A DNA stretch of 64,000 nucleotides. Origin: Demequina lignilytica. Its GTDB lineage: Bacteria > Actinomycetota > Actinomycetes > Actinomycetales > Demequinaceae. This document shows, piece by piece, positions 36,754 to 46,099 of the stretch. The notes below the pieces were generated by a model. It worked only from the letters and a program-made list of their open reading frames with translations. It was not told where the DNA came from and ran no database searches. The first letter of the stretch is position 1. The number at the start of each line of letters is the position of its first letter. The position numbers were made by a program, and so were the translations under genes. The stretch is taken from the NCBI RefSeq assembly GCF_030418305.1, contig NZ_JAUHPX010000009.1:54934-118933 (forward strand), in the 5' to 3' direction.

Positions 36754-37380
36754 GTGACTGACGAGAATGTCGCTCCCGAGGAGCAGAAGGCCAAGCCCGC
36801 CACCCGGACCCGCCGCGCCGTCGTCGCCGAGGACGAGGCGCTCATCCGCATGGACATCGTCGAGACCCTCCGCGAGGGCGGGTACGACGTCGTCGGCGAG
36901 GGCGCGAACGGCGAGGAGGGCGTGGAGCTCGCGCGCGAGCACAAGCCCGACGTGGTGGTGATGGACGTGAAGATGCCCGTGATGGACGGAATCTCCGCGG
37001 CCGAGATCATCGCGAAGGAGCGGATCGCACCCGTGGTGCTGCTGACCGCGTTCTCGCAGACCGAGCTGGTGGAGCGCGCCCGTGACGCGGGCGCCATGGC
37101 GTACGTGGTGAAGCCCTTCACCCCGGGTGACCTGCTGCCTGCCGTCGAGATCGCGGCGTCGCGCTACGTCGAGATCCGGGCCCTCGAGTCGGAGATCGCG
37201 GACATCAACGAGCGCATGGAGACCCGCAAGAAGGTCGAGCGCGCCAAGGGCCTCCTGATGGAGAAGATGAAGCTCAACGAGCCGGAGTCCTTCCGCTGGA
37301 TCCAGAAGACCTCGATGGACCGTCGTCTCACCATGCGAGAGGTCGCGGAGGCCGTCATCGACCAGATGGGCGGAAAGTAG
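36754..37380 (+). CDS. pdtaR: ANTAR-domain response regulator (PdtaR-like)
   Basis: A 208-residue two-component regulator that, when phosphorylated, binds RNA hairpins to prevent transcription termination. The receiver domain has acidic residues EDE (about 26-28), the phospho-acceptor Asp in VVVMDVKMPVMDG, LLTAFSQ (Thr) and KPF (Lys). The C-terminal ANTAR domain contains RKKVERAKGLLMEKMKLNEPESFRWIQKTSMD and RRLTMREVAEAVI. Its M. tuberculosis counterpart, PdtaR, has the same neighbourhood, near polA and pyk. The kinase is not adjacent. GTG 36754 is preceded seven nt earlier by TAGGCT (36741-36746), so the mRNA is likely leaderless. Confidence 0.9.
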   Translation: MTDENVAPEEQKAKPATRTRRAVVAEDEALIRMDIVETLREGGYDVVGEGANGEEGVELAREHKPDVVVMDVKMPVMDGISAAEIIAKERIAPVVLLTAFSQTELVERARDAGAMAYVVKPFTPGDLLPAVEIAASRYVEIRALESEIADINERMETRKKVERAKGLLMEKMKLNEPESFRWIQKTSMDRRLTMREVAEAVIDQMGGK

Positions 37381-37442
37381 CGCCTTCTGTCGCTTTTGCA
37401 CGAAGTTCGGTCACAGAATCGTGATGGACACGACGCAATCGC

Positions 37443-37472
37443 GTAACTTTCTGCCGCTACCGTGACGGTTAC
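37443..37472. promoter_or_regulatory. GTAAC-N20-GTTAC inverted repeat upstream of binding-protein gene
   Basis: GTAAC at 37443-37447 and GTTAC at 37468-37472 form an inverted repeat about 70 bp before the start codon of the amino-acid binding protein. The half-sites resemble, loosely, those of actinobacterial nitrogen regulators such as GlnR, which would suit an amino-acid uptake gene. The spacing is not canonical. Confidence 0.3.
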
Positions 37473-37542
37473 CGCGCTGGGGATCCTCCTCAGTGCGTCG
37501 TGACCAATGGCGAGAACACCTCGCCTCACGGGAGGAAACAAC

Positions 37543-38826
37543 ATGGCACGATGGAACTCCATCGCCCGCGGCGCCGCAGTCATCGGCGTGGCGGCACTGT
37601 CGCTGGCGGCCTGCTCCACCTCGGAGAGCGAGGGCGGCTCGAGCTCGGACTCCACCTCGGGCGGCAGCGCCTCGGGTGAGGGTCTGAAGATCGGCTCGCT
37701 GCTGCCGATCACCGGCTCGCTCGCCTTCCTGGGCCCGCCGGAGATCGCGGGTGTGGACCTCGCCATCCAGGAGATCAACGAGGCCGGCGGCGTGCTCGGT
37801 GCGGACGTCACCGTCCAGCACGAGGACTCCTCGGACACCGCGAACCCGAACATCACGGCCGACTCGGTCAGCGCCCTGCTCTCGGGCGGCGTCTCGGTGG
37901 TCATCGGTGCGGCGTCCTCCTCGGTCACGCTGAACGCGATCGACGACATCACCAACGCCGGCGTGGTCCAGGTCTCGCCCGCGAACACCGCGACCTCGCT
38001 GACCGGCTACTCGCCGTTCTACTTCCGCACCGCTCCGCCGGACACCGTCCAGGGCAACGCGCTCGGCAACCTGATCGTCGCCGACGGCGTGACCAACCTG
38101 GGCATCCTGGTCTTCAACGACGACTACGGCACCTCGCTGCGCGACGTCGTCAAGGAGACCGTCGAGGCCGAGGGCGTCACGGTGACCTACGGCGAGGAGG
38201 GCCAGGAGTTCGACCCGAACGCCTCGTCGTTCGCGTCGGACGTCCAGGCGATCCTGGCGACCAACCCCGAGGCCATCGCGCTCATCGCGTTCGACCAGAC
38301 CGCGCTGATCGTGCCCGAGCTCGCCGCGGCGGGCTTCGACACCTCCAAGCTCTACTTCGTGGACGGCAACCTGGCCGACTACTCGGCTGAGCTCGAGGCC
38401 GGCCTGCTCACCGGCGCGAAGGGCACCCTGCCCGGCGCGTCCCCGGCGGACGACTTCCGTGCGCTCCTCGACTCGGTCGCCGACGGCGGCTCGCTCGACG
38501 AGTACGCGTACGGCGCCGAGTCCTACGACGCCGTCATGCTCACCGCGCTCGCCGCGGTGAAGGGTGGCGCGACCGACGGCCAGACCATCGCCGACAACAT
38601 GGCGGCCGTGTCGGGTGCGACCGGCGGTGCCGAGTGCACCGGCTTCGCGGAGTGCGTCGAGATGATCGAGGCCGGCGAGGAGATCAGCTACGTGGCGGTC
38701 TCCGGTGTGGGCCCGTTCAACGCCGCCAACGACCCGTCCAGCGCCTACATCGGCGTCTACGAGTACGGCGACGACAACACCTACTCGCTGCTCGACACCG
38801 TCTTCGGTGAGGTCCCGGAGGCCTGA
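37543..38826 (+). CDS. branched-chain amino-acid type ABC substrate-binding lipoprotein
   Basis: A 427-residue extracytoplasmic solute receptor of the LivJ/Leu-Ile-Val family (type I periplasmic fold). Residues 1-24 are a lipoprotein signal with lipobox LAAC and Cys24, followed by a Ser/Gly-rich linker and the two-lobed binding domain starting LKIGSLLPITGSLAFLGPPE. The ligand-contacting VVIGAASSSVTLNAI and SPANTATSLTG loops are typical of the family, so a branched-chain amino acid or similar compound is likely. ATG 37543 has GGGAGG at 37530-37535. It converges with the livF-G-M-H genes on the other strand, which are the expected permease, but is separately transcribed. A hairpin terminator follows. 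Confidence 0.92.
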   Translation: MARWNSIARGAAVIGVAALSLAACSTSESEGGSSSDSTSGGSASGEGLKIGSLLPITGSLAFLGPPEIAGVDLAIQEINEAGGVLGADVTVQHEDSSDTANPNITADSVSALLSGGVSVVIGAASSSVTLNAIDDITNAGVVQVSPANTATSLTGYSPFYFRTAPPDTVQGNALGNLIVADGVTNLGILVFNDDYGTSLRDVVKETVEAEGVTVTYGEEGQEFDPNASSFASDVQAILATNPEAIALIAFDQTALIVPELAAAGFDTSKLYFVDGNLADYSAELEAGLLTGAKGTLPGASPADDFRALLDSVADGGSLDEYAYGAESYDAVMLTALAAVKGGATDGQTIADNMAAVSGATGGAECTGFAECVEMIEAGEEISYVAVSGVGPFNAANDPSSAYIGVYEYGDDNTYSLLDTVFGEVPEA

Positions 38827-38860
38827 ACCTGACAGGCACCCGATGATCTGAGCATCACGC

Positions 38861-38892
38861 ACGAGGCCCCCGGCTTTCGCCGGGGGCCTCGT
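38861..38892 (+). terminator. hairpin terminator after amino-acid binding protein
   Basis: ACGAGGCCCCCGGC (38861-38874) pairs perfectly with GCCGGGGGCCTCGT (38879-38892), a 14-bp stem with a TTTC loop, 34 bp after the stop. No clear T-run follows, which is common in GC-rich genomes. Confidence 0.75.
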
Positions 38893-38946
38893 CGTGTGTG
38901 CGGGCCGGGGCGGGCCGACCCGTCCTCGTCCGGACCCGGCCTCCCC

Positions 38947-39231
38947 GCATCGTCCGGAACCGGCCTCCCGCGCCGCACCCCATCCCGACCCGCCCCGCCG
39001 CGAAATGGACGCTGGCTGCCCGAAAGCGGCGCGTTTCGTGCACAGGACGTCCATCCCGCGGGGATGTGCGCGCCGCGGGTGACCGCAGCGCGTCTGCGGG
39101 CGCCCGCGCATCGTCGGAGCCGGCCGACCCTCGCCCCACCCCATCCCCTCCCGCCCCCTCCGCGTATTGGACGCTGGCTGCCCGAAAGCGGCCCGTCTCG
39201 TGCACCGGACGTCCATTCCGCGGGGGATGTG
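38947..39231. repeat. two tandem copies of a ~120-bp palindrome-bearing repeat
   Basis: Both copies begin with CGCATCGTC...CCGGCC and share the 24 bases starting TGGACGCTGGCTGCCCGAAA (at 39006 and 39168, offset 162 bp). In copy 1, TGGACG (39006-39011) is matched by CGTCCA (39048-39053), and CGAAA (39021-39025) by TTTCG (39034-39038), giving nested inverted repeats; copy 2 keeps TGGACG/CGTCCA but has CGAAA against TCTCG. Both copies end at a CCGCGGGG(G)ATGTG run. Differences are scattered single bases. This looks like an extragenic palindromic element that may recur elsewhere in the genome. Confidence 0.75.
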
Positions 39232-39261
39232 GGCAGCACGGACGATGCGCGGGCACAGCGA

Positions 39262-39295
39262 AGGGCCCCGACCCGCCATTGCGGATCGGGGCCCT
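39262..39295 (-). terminator. hairpin terminator of the livHMGF operon
   Basis: AGGGCCCCGA (39262-39271) pairs with TCGGGGCCCT (39286-39295), and inside it CCGC/GCGG continues the stem around a CATT loop. It lies 20 bp beyond the livF stop on the minus strand. Confidence 0.75.
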
Positions 39296-39315
39296 GAGGC
39301 GTCGAGGACGCCCGG

Positions 39316-40037
<722 letters not shown>

Positions 40038-40041
<4 letters not shown>

Positions 40042-40883
40042 GCGTCACGCTCCTCGGAGAGGTCGGTGTCGTGGTGGGCGCCCAGGTACGCGTCCTGCAC
40101 CGCCTGGTTGGACATGACGGTGCCGGCCGGGCCCTCGGCGATGATCTGGCCCTCGGCCATCACCACCACCCAGTCGGAGATCCGTCGGACCATGTGCATG
40201 TCGTGCTCGACGAAGAGGACGGTCATGCCCTCCTCCTTGAGCTCGACGATGTGGTCGAGGAGCGACTCCGTCAGCGCCGGGTTCACGCCCGCCATCGGCT
40301 CGTCGAGCATCACCATGGTCGGCTTCGACATGAGCGCGCGTGCCATCTCGAGGAGCTTGCGCTGTCCGCCCGAGAGCGAGCCCGCGTAGTCGTCCTTCTT
40401 CTCGTAGAGCTTGAAGCGGTGCAGGAGCTCGTGCGCCTGCTCCGTGATCTGACGCTCACGCGCGCTCCACAGCGGCGGGACGAAGGCCGTGAGGATGTTC
40501 TCACCCGGCTGCTCCTGAGCGCCGAGCCGCATGTTCTCGATGACCGTCATGCGGCTGAGCGCCTTGGTCAGCTGGAACGTGCGGACCATGCCGGCACGCG
40601 CCACCTTGGCGGACGGCATGCCCTTGAGGGGCTTGCCGTTGAACACGCCCTCGCCCTCCTGGGCCATGTCGAAGCCCGTGAGGAGGTTGAAGAACGTGGA
40701 CTTGCCCGCGCCGTTCGGGCCGATCAGCGCGGTGATGGAGTTGCGCTGCACCTCGAAGTGGTTCACGTTGACGGCGGTGAGGCCGCCGAAGCGGCGCACC
40801 ACGCCGTCGGCCACCAGGATCGCGTCGGGCTTGGCGGCTCCGGGCTCGTGGGCCACGGAGGCGAATGCGGTCGTCTCAGCCAT
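40038..40883 (-). CDS. livG: branched-chain amino-acid ABC transporter ATP-binding protein LivG
   Basis: A 281-residue ATPase paired with LivF. It has Walker A GPNGAGKSTFFNLLTGF, the longer LivG-type insertion (about residues 85-135), signature LSGGQRKLLEMARALM, Walker B MVMLDEPMAGVNP and switch His in FVEHDMHMV. The first 20 residues are a non-conserved extension (MAETTAFASVAHEPGAA). It overlaps livM by 8 bp upstream and livF by 4 bp downstream. The transporter imports branched-chain or related amino acids with the binding protein encoded on the opposite strand. Confidence 0.95.
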
Positions 40884-41850
40884 TGAACGCCAGCTCCTTC
40901 TTGTTGCCGAGCACGCCCTGGGGGCGGAAGATCACGAGCAGCATCAGCGTCACGCCGACGAGCACGAGCGAGAACGGCTCGAGCTCGGTCGGGGAGAGCA
41001 CCGTGTCGGGGATGACGGCTCCCGCGACGCCCTTGACCAGCGTGAGCGCCGACCAGAAGAGCACCGAGCCGAGCATCGGACCGAACACCGTCGCGGCACC
41101 GCCGAGCAGCAGCAGCGTCCACAGCCAGAACGTCGTGGGACGTCCCATCGAGTCCGGCTGCACCGAGTTGCCCAGCGCCCACATGATGCCGCCGAAGGCT
41201 CCGATGACACCACCGATGACGAGCGCCTGCATCTTGTACGAGTAGACGTTCTTGCCGAGCGAGCGGACGGCGTCCTCGTCCTCGCGGACACCCTTGAGCA
41301 CGCGACCCCACGGCGACTTCGAGAGCCGCCAGTAGATCAGCGAGAAGAGGATCACGAGGCCCCAGGTGACTGTCGTCAGCCACCACGACGAAGAGCGCGA
41401 CCCGTGCATCGAGATGGGGCCGATGGTGACGATGCTGTCGGGGAACGGCGACAGGGTCTCGAACGGCTCCTTGTAGTCGATGCCGCGGATGCCGGACGAG
41501 GCGCCGGTCAGGTCCTTGAGGCTCTGGGAGCGGCCGAGGAAGCGCACCATCTCGGCGGCGGCGATGGTGACGATCGCCAGATAGTCGCCGCGCAGCTTCA
41601 GCGTCGGCCACCCGAGCAGCAGCGCGAAGACCGCGGCCGCGGCGAGCCCGATGATGAGCGCCAGCCAGATCGGCAGGCCGTTCGACAGCGAGATCGCGAA
41701 GCCGTACATGCCGAGCAGCATGAAGCCGGCCTGGCCCATGTTGAGCAGGCCCGTGAGGCCGAAGTGGAAGTTGAGGCCGATCGCGGCGAGCGCGAAGGCG
41801 GCCGTGGACGGCGCGATCGCCGTCGTGAGCACGTTGGTGAGGATGTCCAT
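40876..41850 (-). CDS. livM: branched-chain amino-acid ABC transporter permease LivM
   Basis: A 324-residue inner-membrane permease with about nine hydrophobic helices. The opening IGLNFHFGLTGLLNMGQAGFM and the cytoplasmic loop SPWGRVLKGVREDEDAVRSLG, the EAA-like ATPase contact, are diagnostic of LivM-type permeases. An extracytoplasmic loop at about 120-160 carries the GASSGIRGID motif seen in the family. Its ATG (41848-41850) overlaps the livH stop by one base, so the two permeases are coupled. Confidence 0.94.
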   Translation of the reverse strand: MDILTNVLTTAIAPSTAAFALAAIGLNFHFGLTGLLNMGQAGFMLLGMYGFAISLSNGLPIWLALIIGLAAAAVFALLLGWPTLKLRGDYLAIVTIAAAEMVRFLGRSQSLKDLTGASSGIRGIDYKEPFETLSPFPDSIVTIGPISMHGSRSSSWWLTTVTWGLVILFSLIYWRLSKSPWGRVLKGVREDEDAVRSLGKNVYSYKMQALVIGGVIGAFGGIMWALGNSVQPDSMGRPTTFWLWTLLLLGGAATVFGPMLGSVLFWSALTLVKGVAGAVIPDTVLSPTELEPFSLVLVGVTLMLLVIFRPQGVLGNKKELAFNG

Positions 41851-42929
41851 CAGCCGACCCTCTCTGCCTTGCCCAGGATGCCCTGGGGACGAACGAGCAG
41901 GACCAGGATCAGGATGCCCAGCGCCGTCGCGAACTTGAGGTCCGGCGGCAGCCAGACCGTGGACATCTCGGCGACCACTCCGATCACGAGCGAGCCGACG
42001 AGCGCGCCGTACGGGTGGCCGAGGCCGCCCAGCGTCACCGCGGCGAACATCATCATCAGCAGCTGCGTGCCGTCATCGAAGCTCATGCCCTGCTGGTACA
42101 GGGCGAGCAGGATGCCGCCGAGCGCGGCGAGACCGGCCGCCATGATCCAGACGATGCGGATGATCGAGTCGACCTTGATGCCGGACGCCGACGCGAGGGC
42201 CGGGTTGTCGGACACGGCGCGCGTCGCGCGGCCGAGGCGGGTGCGCTGCAGGAAGAACGCGACGCCGACGAGCGCGGCGACGGCGATGCCGACCGAGATC
42301 AGCGTCTGGTTGCCGATCTGGATGGGGCCGTACTGGTGGCGGGGGTCGACCGCCTGGATGAGGCGCACCGGGCGTCCGCCCATCCACCACTGGATCAGGT
42401 TGACCAGGGCGAGCGAGAGGCCGATCGACACGATCATCTGCTGCACCATGCCCACGCGACGCTTGCGCAGCTGGCTCCACAGCACCTTGTCCTGCACCCA
42501 GCCGAGTCCCGAGGCGATGGCCACGGCGATGAGCGCCGCCGGGATGAACGGCAGCCCGATGGTGAACTCCACCGGGATCAGCGGCAGGCTCACCGGCTGC
42601 TGCGTGGCGAGGAAGTAGGTGAGCATCGCTCCGAAGGTCACCATCTCGCCGTGCGCGAAGTTGCTCAGGCCCGTGGTGCCGTAGATGAGCGACAGGCCCA
42701 CCGAGGCGAGCGCCAGCAGCAGGCCGAAGACGATGCCGTTGAGGAAGTTCTGGGCGATGATGTTGGTCCCGCCCGTGGTCGCGGCGGTCGTCGTGGCCGC
42801 GGCGGACGGGTCGGTGGAGGCGGCCTCGGCCGCTCCGCCCATGGTCAGGACCGCGGTGACCCCCACCGCCGCGATCACGAAGACGAGCACTGCTCTGAGC
42901 AGCACCCGTCGGTCAAGAGTTGCCAGCAC
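41850..42929 (-). CDS. livH: branched-chain amino-acid ABC transporter permease LivH
   Basis: A 359-residue permease forming the channel with LivM. After an N-terminal hydrophobic segment (about residues 8-30) and a Thr/Ala-rich linker comes the family core, NFLNGIVFGLLLALASVGLSLIYGTTGLSNFAHG; the C-terminal half contains LGRATRAVSDNPALASASGI, the ATPase contact loop. The extra N-terminal helix and linker of about 60 residues make it longer than typical LivH (about 290-310), possibly a signal peptide or additional helix. GTG 42929 has GGAGG eight nt upstream. It is first in the operon. Confidence 0.93.
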   Translation of the reverse strand: MLATLDRRVLLRAVLVFVIAAVGVTAVLTMGGAAEAASTDPSAAATTTAATTGGTNIIAQNFLNGIVFGLLLALASVGLSLIYGTTGLSNFAHGEMVTFGAMLTYFLATQQPVSLPLIPVEFTIGLPFIPAALIAVAIASGLGWVQDKVLWSQLRKRRVGMVQQMIVSIGLSLALVNLIQWWMGGRPVRLIQAVDPRHQYGPIQIGNQTLISVGIAVAALVGVAFFLQRTRLGRATRAVSDNPALASASGIKVDSIIRIVWIMAAGLAALGGILLALYQQGMSFDDGTQLLMMMFAAVTLGGLGHPYGALVGSLVIGVVAEMSTVWLPPDLKFATALGILILVLLVRPQGILGKAERVG

Positions 42930-42978
42930 GTGTCATACCTCCGTGGTCAAGGTTGCCGCCGAAACTACCCCAGGCGTG

Positions 42979-43410
42979 TTACCGGCGTGTGGCAGACGTG
43001 CTTCTTATTGCACAACTGAGACGTGCCGCGGCGATCATTGCTCCGCTTTCGTCCGAAATCTCCACCTGGTACACCGCCATCGTGCGTCCGCGGCGGAGCG
43101 CGGTCGCGGTCGCGGTCACCGTCCCCGTCCGCGCCGAGGCCAGGTGGGAGATGCTGAGGTCGACGCCGACGGCGATGCCGTCCGGATCGCTCTCGAGCGC
43201 GTGCGCCATCGCGGCGAGGGACCCGAGGGTCTCCGCGAGCACCGCCGAGGCGCCCCCGTGCAGGAGGCCGTAGGGCTGCGTGTTGCCCTTCACGGGCATG
43301 GTGCCGACGGCACGGTCGGCGCTCACCTCGATCACCTCGATTCCCATCTTCTGGATGAGCCCGTCGGGAAGGTCGGCGAGGGATGCGGGGACCGCGTCGT
43401 TGTCGGACAT
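42979..43410 (-). CDS. PaaI-family hotdog thioesterase
   Basis: A 143-residue acyl-CoA thioesterase of the PaaI/hotdog fold. The central QPYGLLHGGASAVLAETLGS carries the HGG motif and the catalytic acidic residue position of the family, and the C-terminal strand VYQVEISDESGAMIAAARLS is typical. Such a gene is divergent from polA in many actinobacteria, though no functional link is known. ATG 43410 is separated by only 19 bp from the polA start, so promoters must overlap; a longer N-terminal frame would overlap polA itself. Substrate unknown. Confidence 0.9.
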   Translation of the reverse strand: MSDNDAVPASLADLPDGLIQKMGIEVIEVSADRAVGTMPVKGNTQPYGLLHGGASAVLAETLGSLAAMAHALESDPDGIAVGVDLSISHLASARTGTVTATATALRRGRTMAVYQVEISDESGAMIAAARLSCAIRSTSATRR

Positions 43411-43429
43411 AGGGCCTAGATTGGCAGTC

Positions 43430-46090
43430 GTGAGCGATTCCACCAAGGGCACCCTCCTGCTGGTCGACGGACTCTCGATGGCCTTCCGCGCGTTCTTCGG
43501 CCTCCCGGTCGAGAACTTCGCGACCTCGACGGGCGTGCCGACCAACGCCGTCTACGGCTTCACCACCATGCTGGCGACGCTCCTCAAGGACAACGCGCCG
43601 ACGCATGTCGCCGTGGCGTTCGATCTGCCGGGCGGCACCTTCCGCACCGAGCGGCTGCCGTCCTACAAGGGCACGCGCGATGCGACACCGCCCGAGTTCG
43701 AGCCGCAGGTGCCGCTGATCCGGGAGATGCTCGACGCGCTGGGCGTGGTCGCCGTGGACCGGGCGGGCTACGAGGCGGACGACCTGCTCGCGACGTACGC
43801 GCGTCGGGGCCGCGAGGCCGGCATGGAGGTCCTGGTGGTGTCGGGCGACCGCGACACCATCCAGCTGGTGACCGAGACCGTCACCCTGCTCTACCCGCGC
43901 AAGGGGGTGTCGGACCTGGTGCGCTTCACTCCCGACGCCGTGGAGGAGAAGTACGGGGTGCGACCCCAGCAGTACCCGGATCTCGCGGCCCTGGTGGGCG
44001 AGACGAGCGACAACCTTCCGGGCGTGCCGAAGGTGGGACCCAAGACGGCCGCGAAGTGGATCGCCGCCTACGGGGGGCTGGAGGGCATCCTCGAGTCGGC
44101 CGACGACGTGCCCGGGGTCGCCGGCGCGAACCTGCGCGAGCACGTCGACCAGGTCCGCCTCAACCGCGAGCTCAACCATCTGCTCGACGACATGGACGTC
44201 GAGGTGCCGCTGGAGGCGCTCGAGTATCGCGGCGCCGACGCCGCGGCGATCCATCAGATGTGCGACAGCCTGCAGTTCCGCACGCTCAGGGACCGGCTGC
44301 TGCCGTTCGTCGCGGGAGGTGCGGAGGCGGCGCCGGCCCCCACGACCGAGGAGGTCGTGGTCACGACAGACGGCGCGGTCGCCGCGATCGCCGCCCTGCC
44401 CGGGCCGGTGGCCGTGCACGTCGACGGACGTGCGGGCGCGGACGCCGACGCGTGGGCGATCGGGGTGGCGGCCTCGTCGGCGTCGGCGTGGGGGGTCGAC
44501 CTGTCTGCGCTCGACCCCGCCGAGGAGAGGGACCTCGGGGCATGGCTCGCGGACGCGTCCGTCCCGAAGGTGCTGCACGCGTCGAAGGACGCCTGGCATG
44601 CGCTGCAGGCCCGAGGATGGGACCTGGAGGGGGTCGTCGGCGACACGCAGATCGCGGCGTTCCTGGTCAACCCCGATCAGCGTGGCTTCGAGCTCGAGCA
44701 GATCGTGCAGCGACACCTCGGCGTCACCGTCGATGCGGGTGCGGCGGGGGACGAGCTCGACCTGGGGCTCGGCGGCGGAGCCGGCCGGACGGCGGGCGAA
44801 CGTGCCGCGCTCGTGCGGGCGCTGGCCGACGTGCTCGACCCGATGGTCGAGGAGCGCGGCATGGGCGACCTGTACCGCGACCTCGAGGTCCCGCTGGTGG
44901 CGGTGCTGGCGCGGATGGAGCACGCGGGCATGGCGGTCGACGCCGCGACGCTCGCCGGGCTGCAGGACGAGGCGCGCGGCCGTCAGGACCGTGCCGCCGA
45001 GGAGGCGTACGCGGCTCTGGACGGCGACCGGGTGAACCTGGCGTCGCCCAAGCAGCTGCAGGAGGTGCTGTTCGATCGCCTCGGCATGCCCAAGACCAAG
45101 AAGATCAAGACGGGCTACTCGACCGACGCATCGTCGCTCGCCGAGCTCAACGAGAAGGCGCCGCATCCCTTCCTCAGCGCGCTGCTGGCGCATCGTGACG
45201 CCGCGAAGCTGGCGCAGATCATCGAGACGCTCGCGCAGGCCGTGCGCGCGGACGGCCGCATCCACACGACCTTCTCGCAGACAGTCGCCGCGACCGGCCG
45301 GCTGAGCTCGAAGGACCCGAACCTTCAGAACATCCCCATCCGCACGCCGGAGGGTCACCGCATCCGGGAGGCGTTCGTCGTCGGCGCGGGCTTCGAGACC
45401 CTGGTGACGGCGGACTACTCGCAGATCGAGATGCGGATCATGGCCCACCTGTCTGGCGACCAGGGGCTGATCGAGGCCTTCGCGGCGGGGGAGGACCTGC
45501 ACCGCTTCGTCGGGTCCCGCGTGTTCCACGTCGCGCCCGAGGACGTGAGCCCGGAGATGCGGGCGCAGGTCAAGGCGATGTCGTACGGCCTGGCGTACGG
45601 ACTCTCGTCCTTCGGGCTCGCGCGGCAGCTGTCGCTGCCCGTGGGCGCGGCGCAGGCGCTCATGGACGACTACTTCGCGCGCTTCGGCGCGGTGCGTGAC
45701 TACCTGCGCGGCGTCGTCGAGCGCGCGCGCGACGACGGCTACACCGAGACGATCTTCGGACGTCGGCGCTACATCCCGGACCTCACCTCCACCAACCGCC
45801 AGCGCCGGGAGATCGCGGAGCGCATGGCGCTCAACGCGCCGATCCAGGGGTCCGCCGCGGACCTGATCAAGCGTGCCATGCTGGGCGTCGAGCGCAGACT
45901 GCGGGACGAACGTCTGGCATCACGCCAGGTACTTCAGGTGCATGATGAGCTCGTGGTCGAGACTGCACCGGGAGAGCGGGACGCGGTCGAGGCCATTCTC
46001 AGGGACGAGATGCACGCCGCAGGCGATCTCAGCGTCCCCCTCGAGGTCAACGTCGGAGTGGGCGGTGACTGGCGCACCGCAGGACATTAG
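43430..46090 (+). CDS. polA: DNA polymerase I
   Basis: The 886-residue enzyme fills gaps in repair and removes RNA primers. The 5'-nuclease domain (residues 1-290) includes YEADDLLATYA, VVSGDRDTIQL and SDNLPGVPKVGPKTA. The polymerase domain has motif A DYSQIEMRIMAHLSGD, the O helix RAQVKAMSYGLAYG and motif C QVHDELVVET. The central 3'-5' exonuclease domain is present but degenerate: motif I reads AVHVDGRAG, without DxE, so proofreading should be lost, as in other actinobacterial PolI. GTG 43430 follows a TAGATT hexamer (43417-43422) by seven nt. pfkA begins 9 bp after the stop. Confidence 0.97.
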   Translation: MSDSTKGTLLLVDGLSMAFRAFFGLPVENFATSTGVPTNAVYGFTTMLATLLKDNAPTHVAVAFDLPGGTFRTERLPSYKGTRDATPPEFEPQVPLIREMLDALGVVAVDRAGYEADDLLATYARRGREAGMEVLVVSGDRDTIQLVTETVTLLYPRKGVSDLVRFTPDAVEEKYGVRPQQYPDLAALVGETSDNLPGVPKVGPKTAAKWIAAYGGLEGILESADDVPGVAGANLREHVDQVRLNRELNHLLDDMDVEVPLEALEYRGADAAAIHQMCDSLQFRTLRDRLLPFVAGGAEAAPAPTTEEVVVTTDGAVAAIAALPGPVAVHVDGRAGADADAWAIGVAASSASAWGVDLSALDPAEERDLGAWLADASVPKVLHASKDAWHALQARGWDLEGVVGDTQIAAFLVNPDQRGFELEQIVQRHLGVTVDAGAAGDELDLGLGGGAGRTAGERAALVRALADVLDPMVEERGMGDLYRDLEVPLVAVLARMEHAGMAVDAATLAGLQDEARGRQDRAAEEAYAALDGDRVNLASPKQLQEVLFDRLGMPKTKKIKTGYSTDASSLAELNEKAPHPFLSALLAHRDAAKLAQIIETLAQAVRADGRIHTTFSQTVAATGRLSSKDPNLQNIPIRTPEGHRIREAFVVGAGFETLVTADYSQIEMRIMAHLSGDQGLIEAFAAGEDLHRFVGSRVFHVAPEDVSPEMRAQVKAMSYGLAYGLSSFGLARQLSLPVGAAQALMDDYFARFGAVRDYLRGVVERARDDGYTETIFGRRRYIPDLTSTNRQRREIAERMALNAPIQGSAADLIKRAMLGVERRLRDERLASRQVLQVHDELVVETAPGERDAVEAILRDEMHAAGDLSVPLEVNVGVGGDWRTAGH

Positions 46091-46099
46091 GGTGGTTTC

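Larger units (their letters stand above)
38827..39315. other. 489-bp intergenic region: two terminators and a tandem palindromic repeat
   Basis: Between the convergent binding-protein gene and livF there is no credible gene. The stretch holds a hairpin at 38861-38892, two copies of an imperfect repeat of about 120 bp (38947 onward and 39108 onward) and a minus-strand hairpin at 39262-39295. Short frames crossing the repeats in several registers have no ribosome sites and are judged non-coding. Confidence 0.8.
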
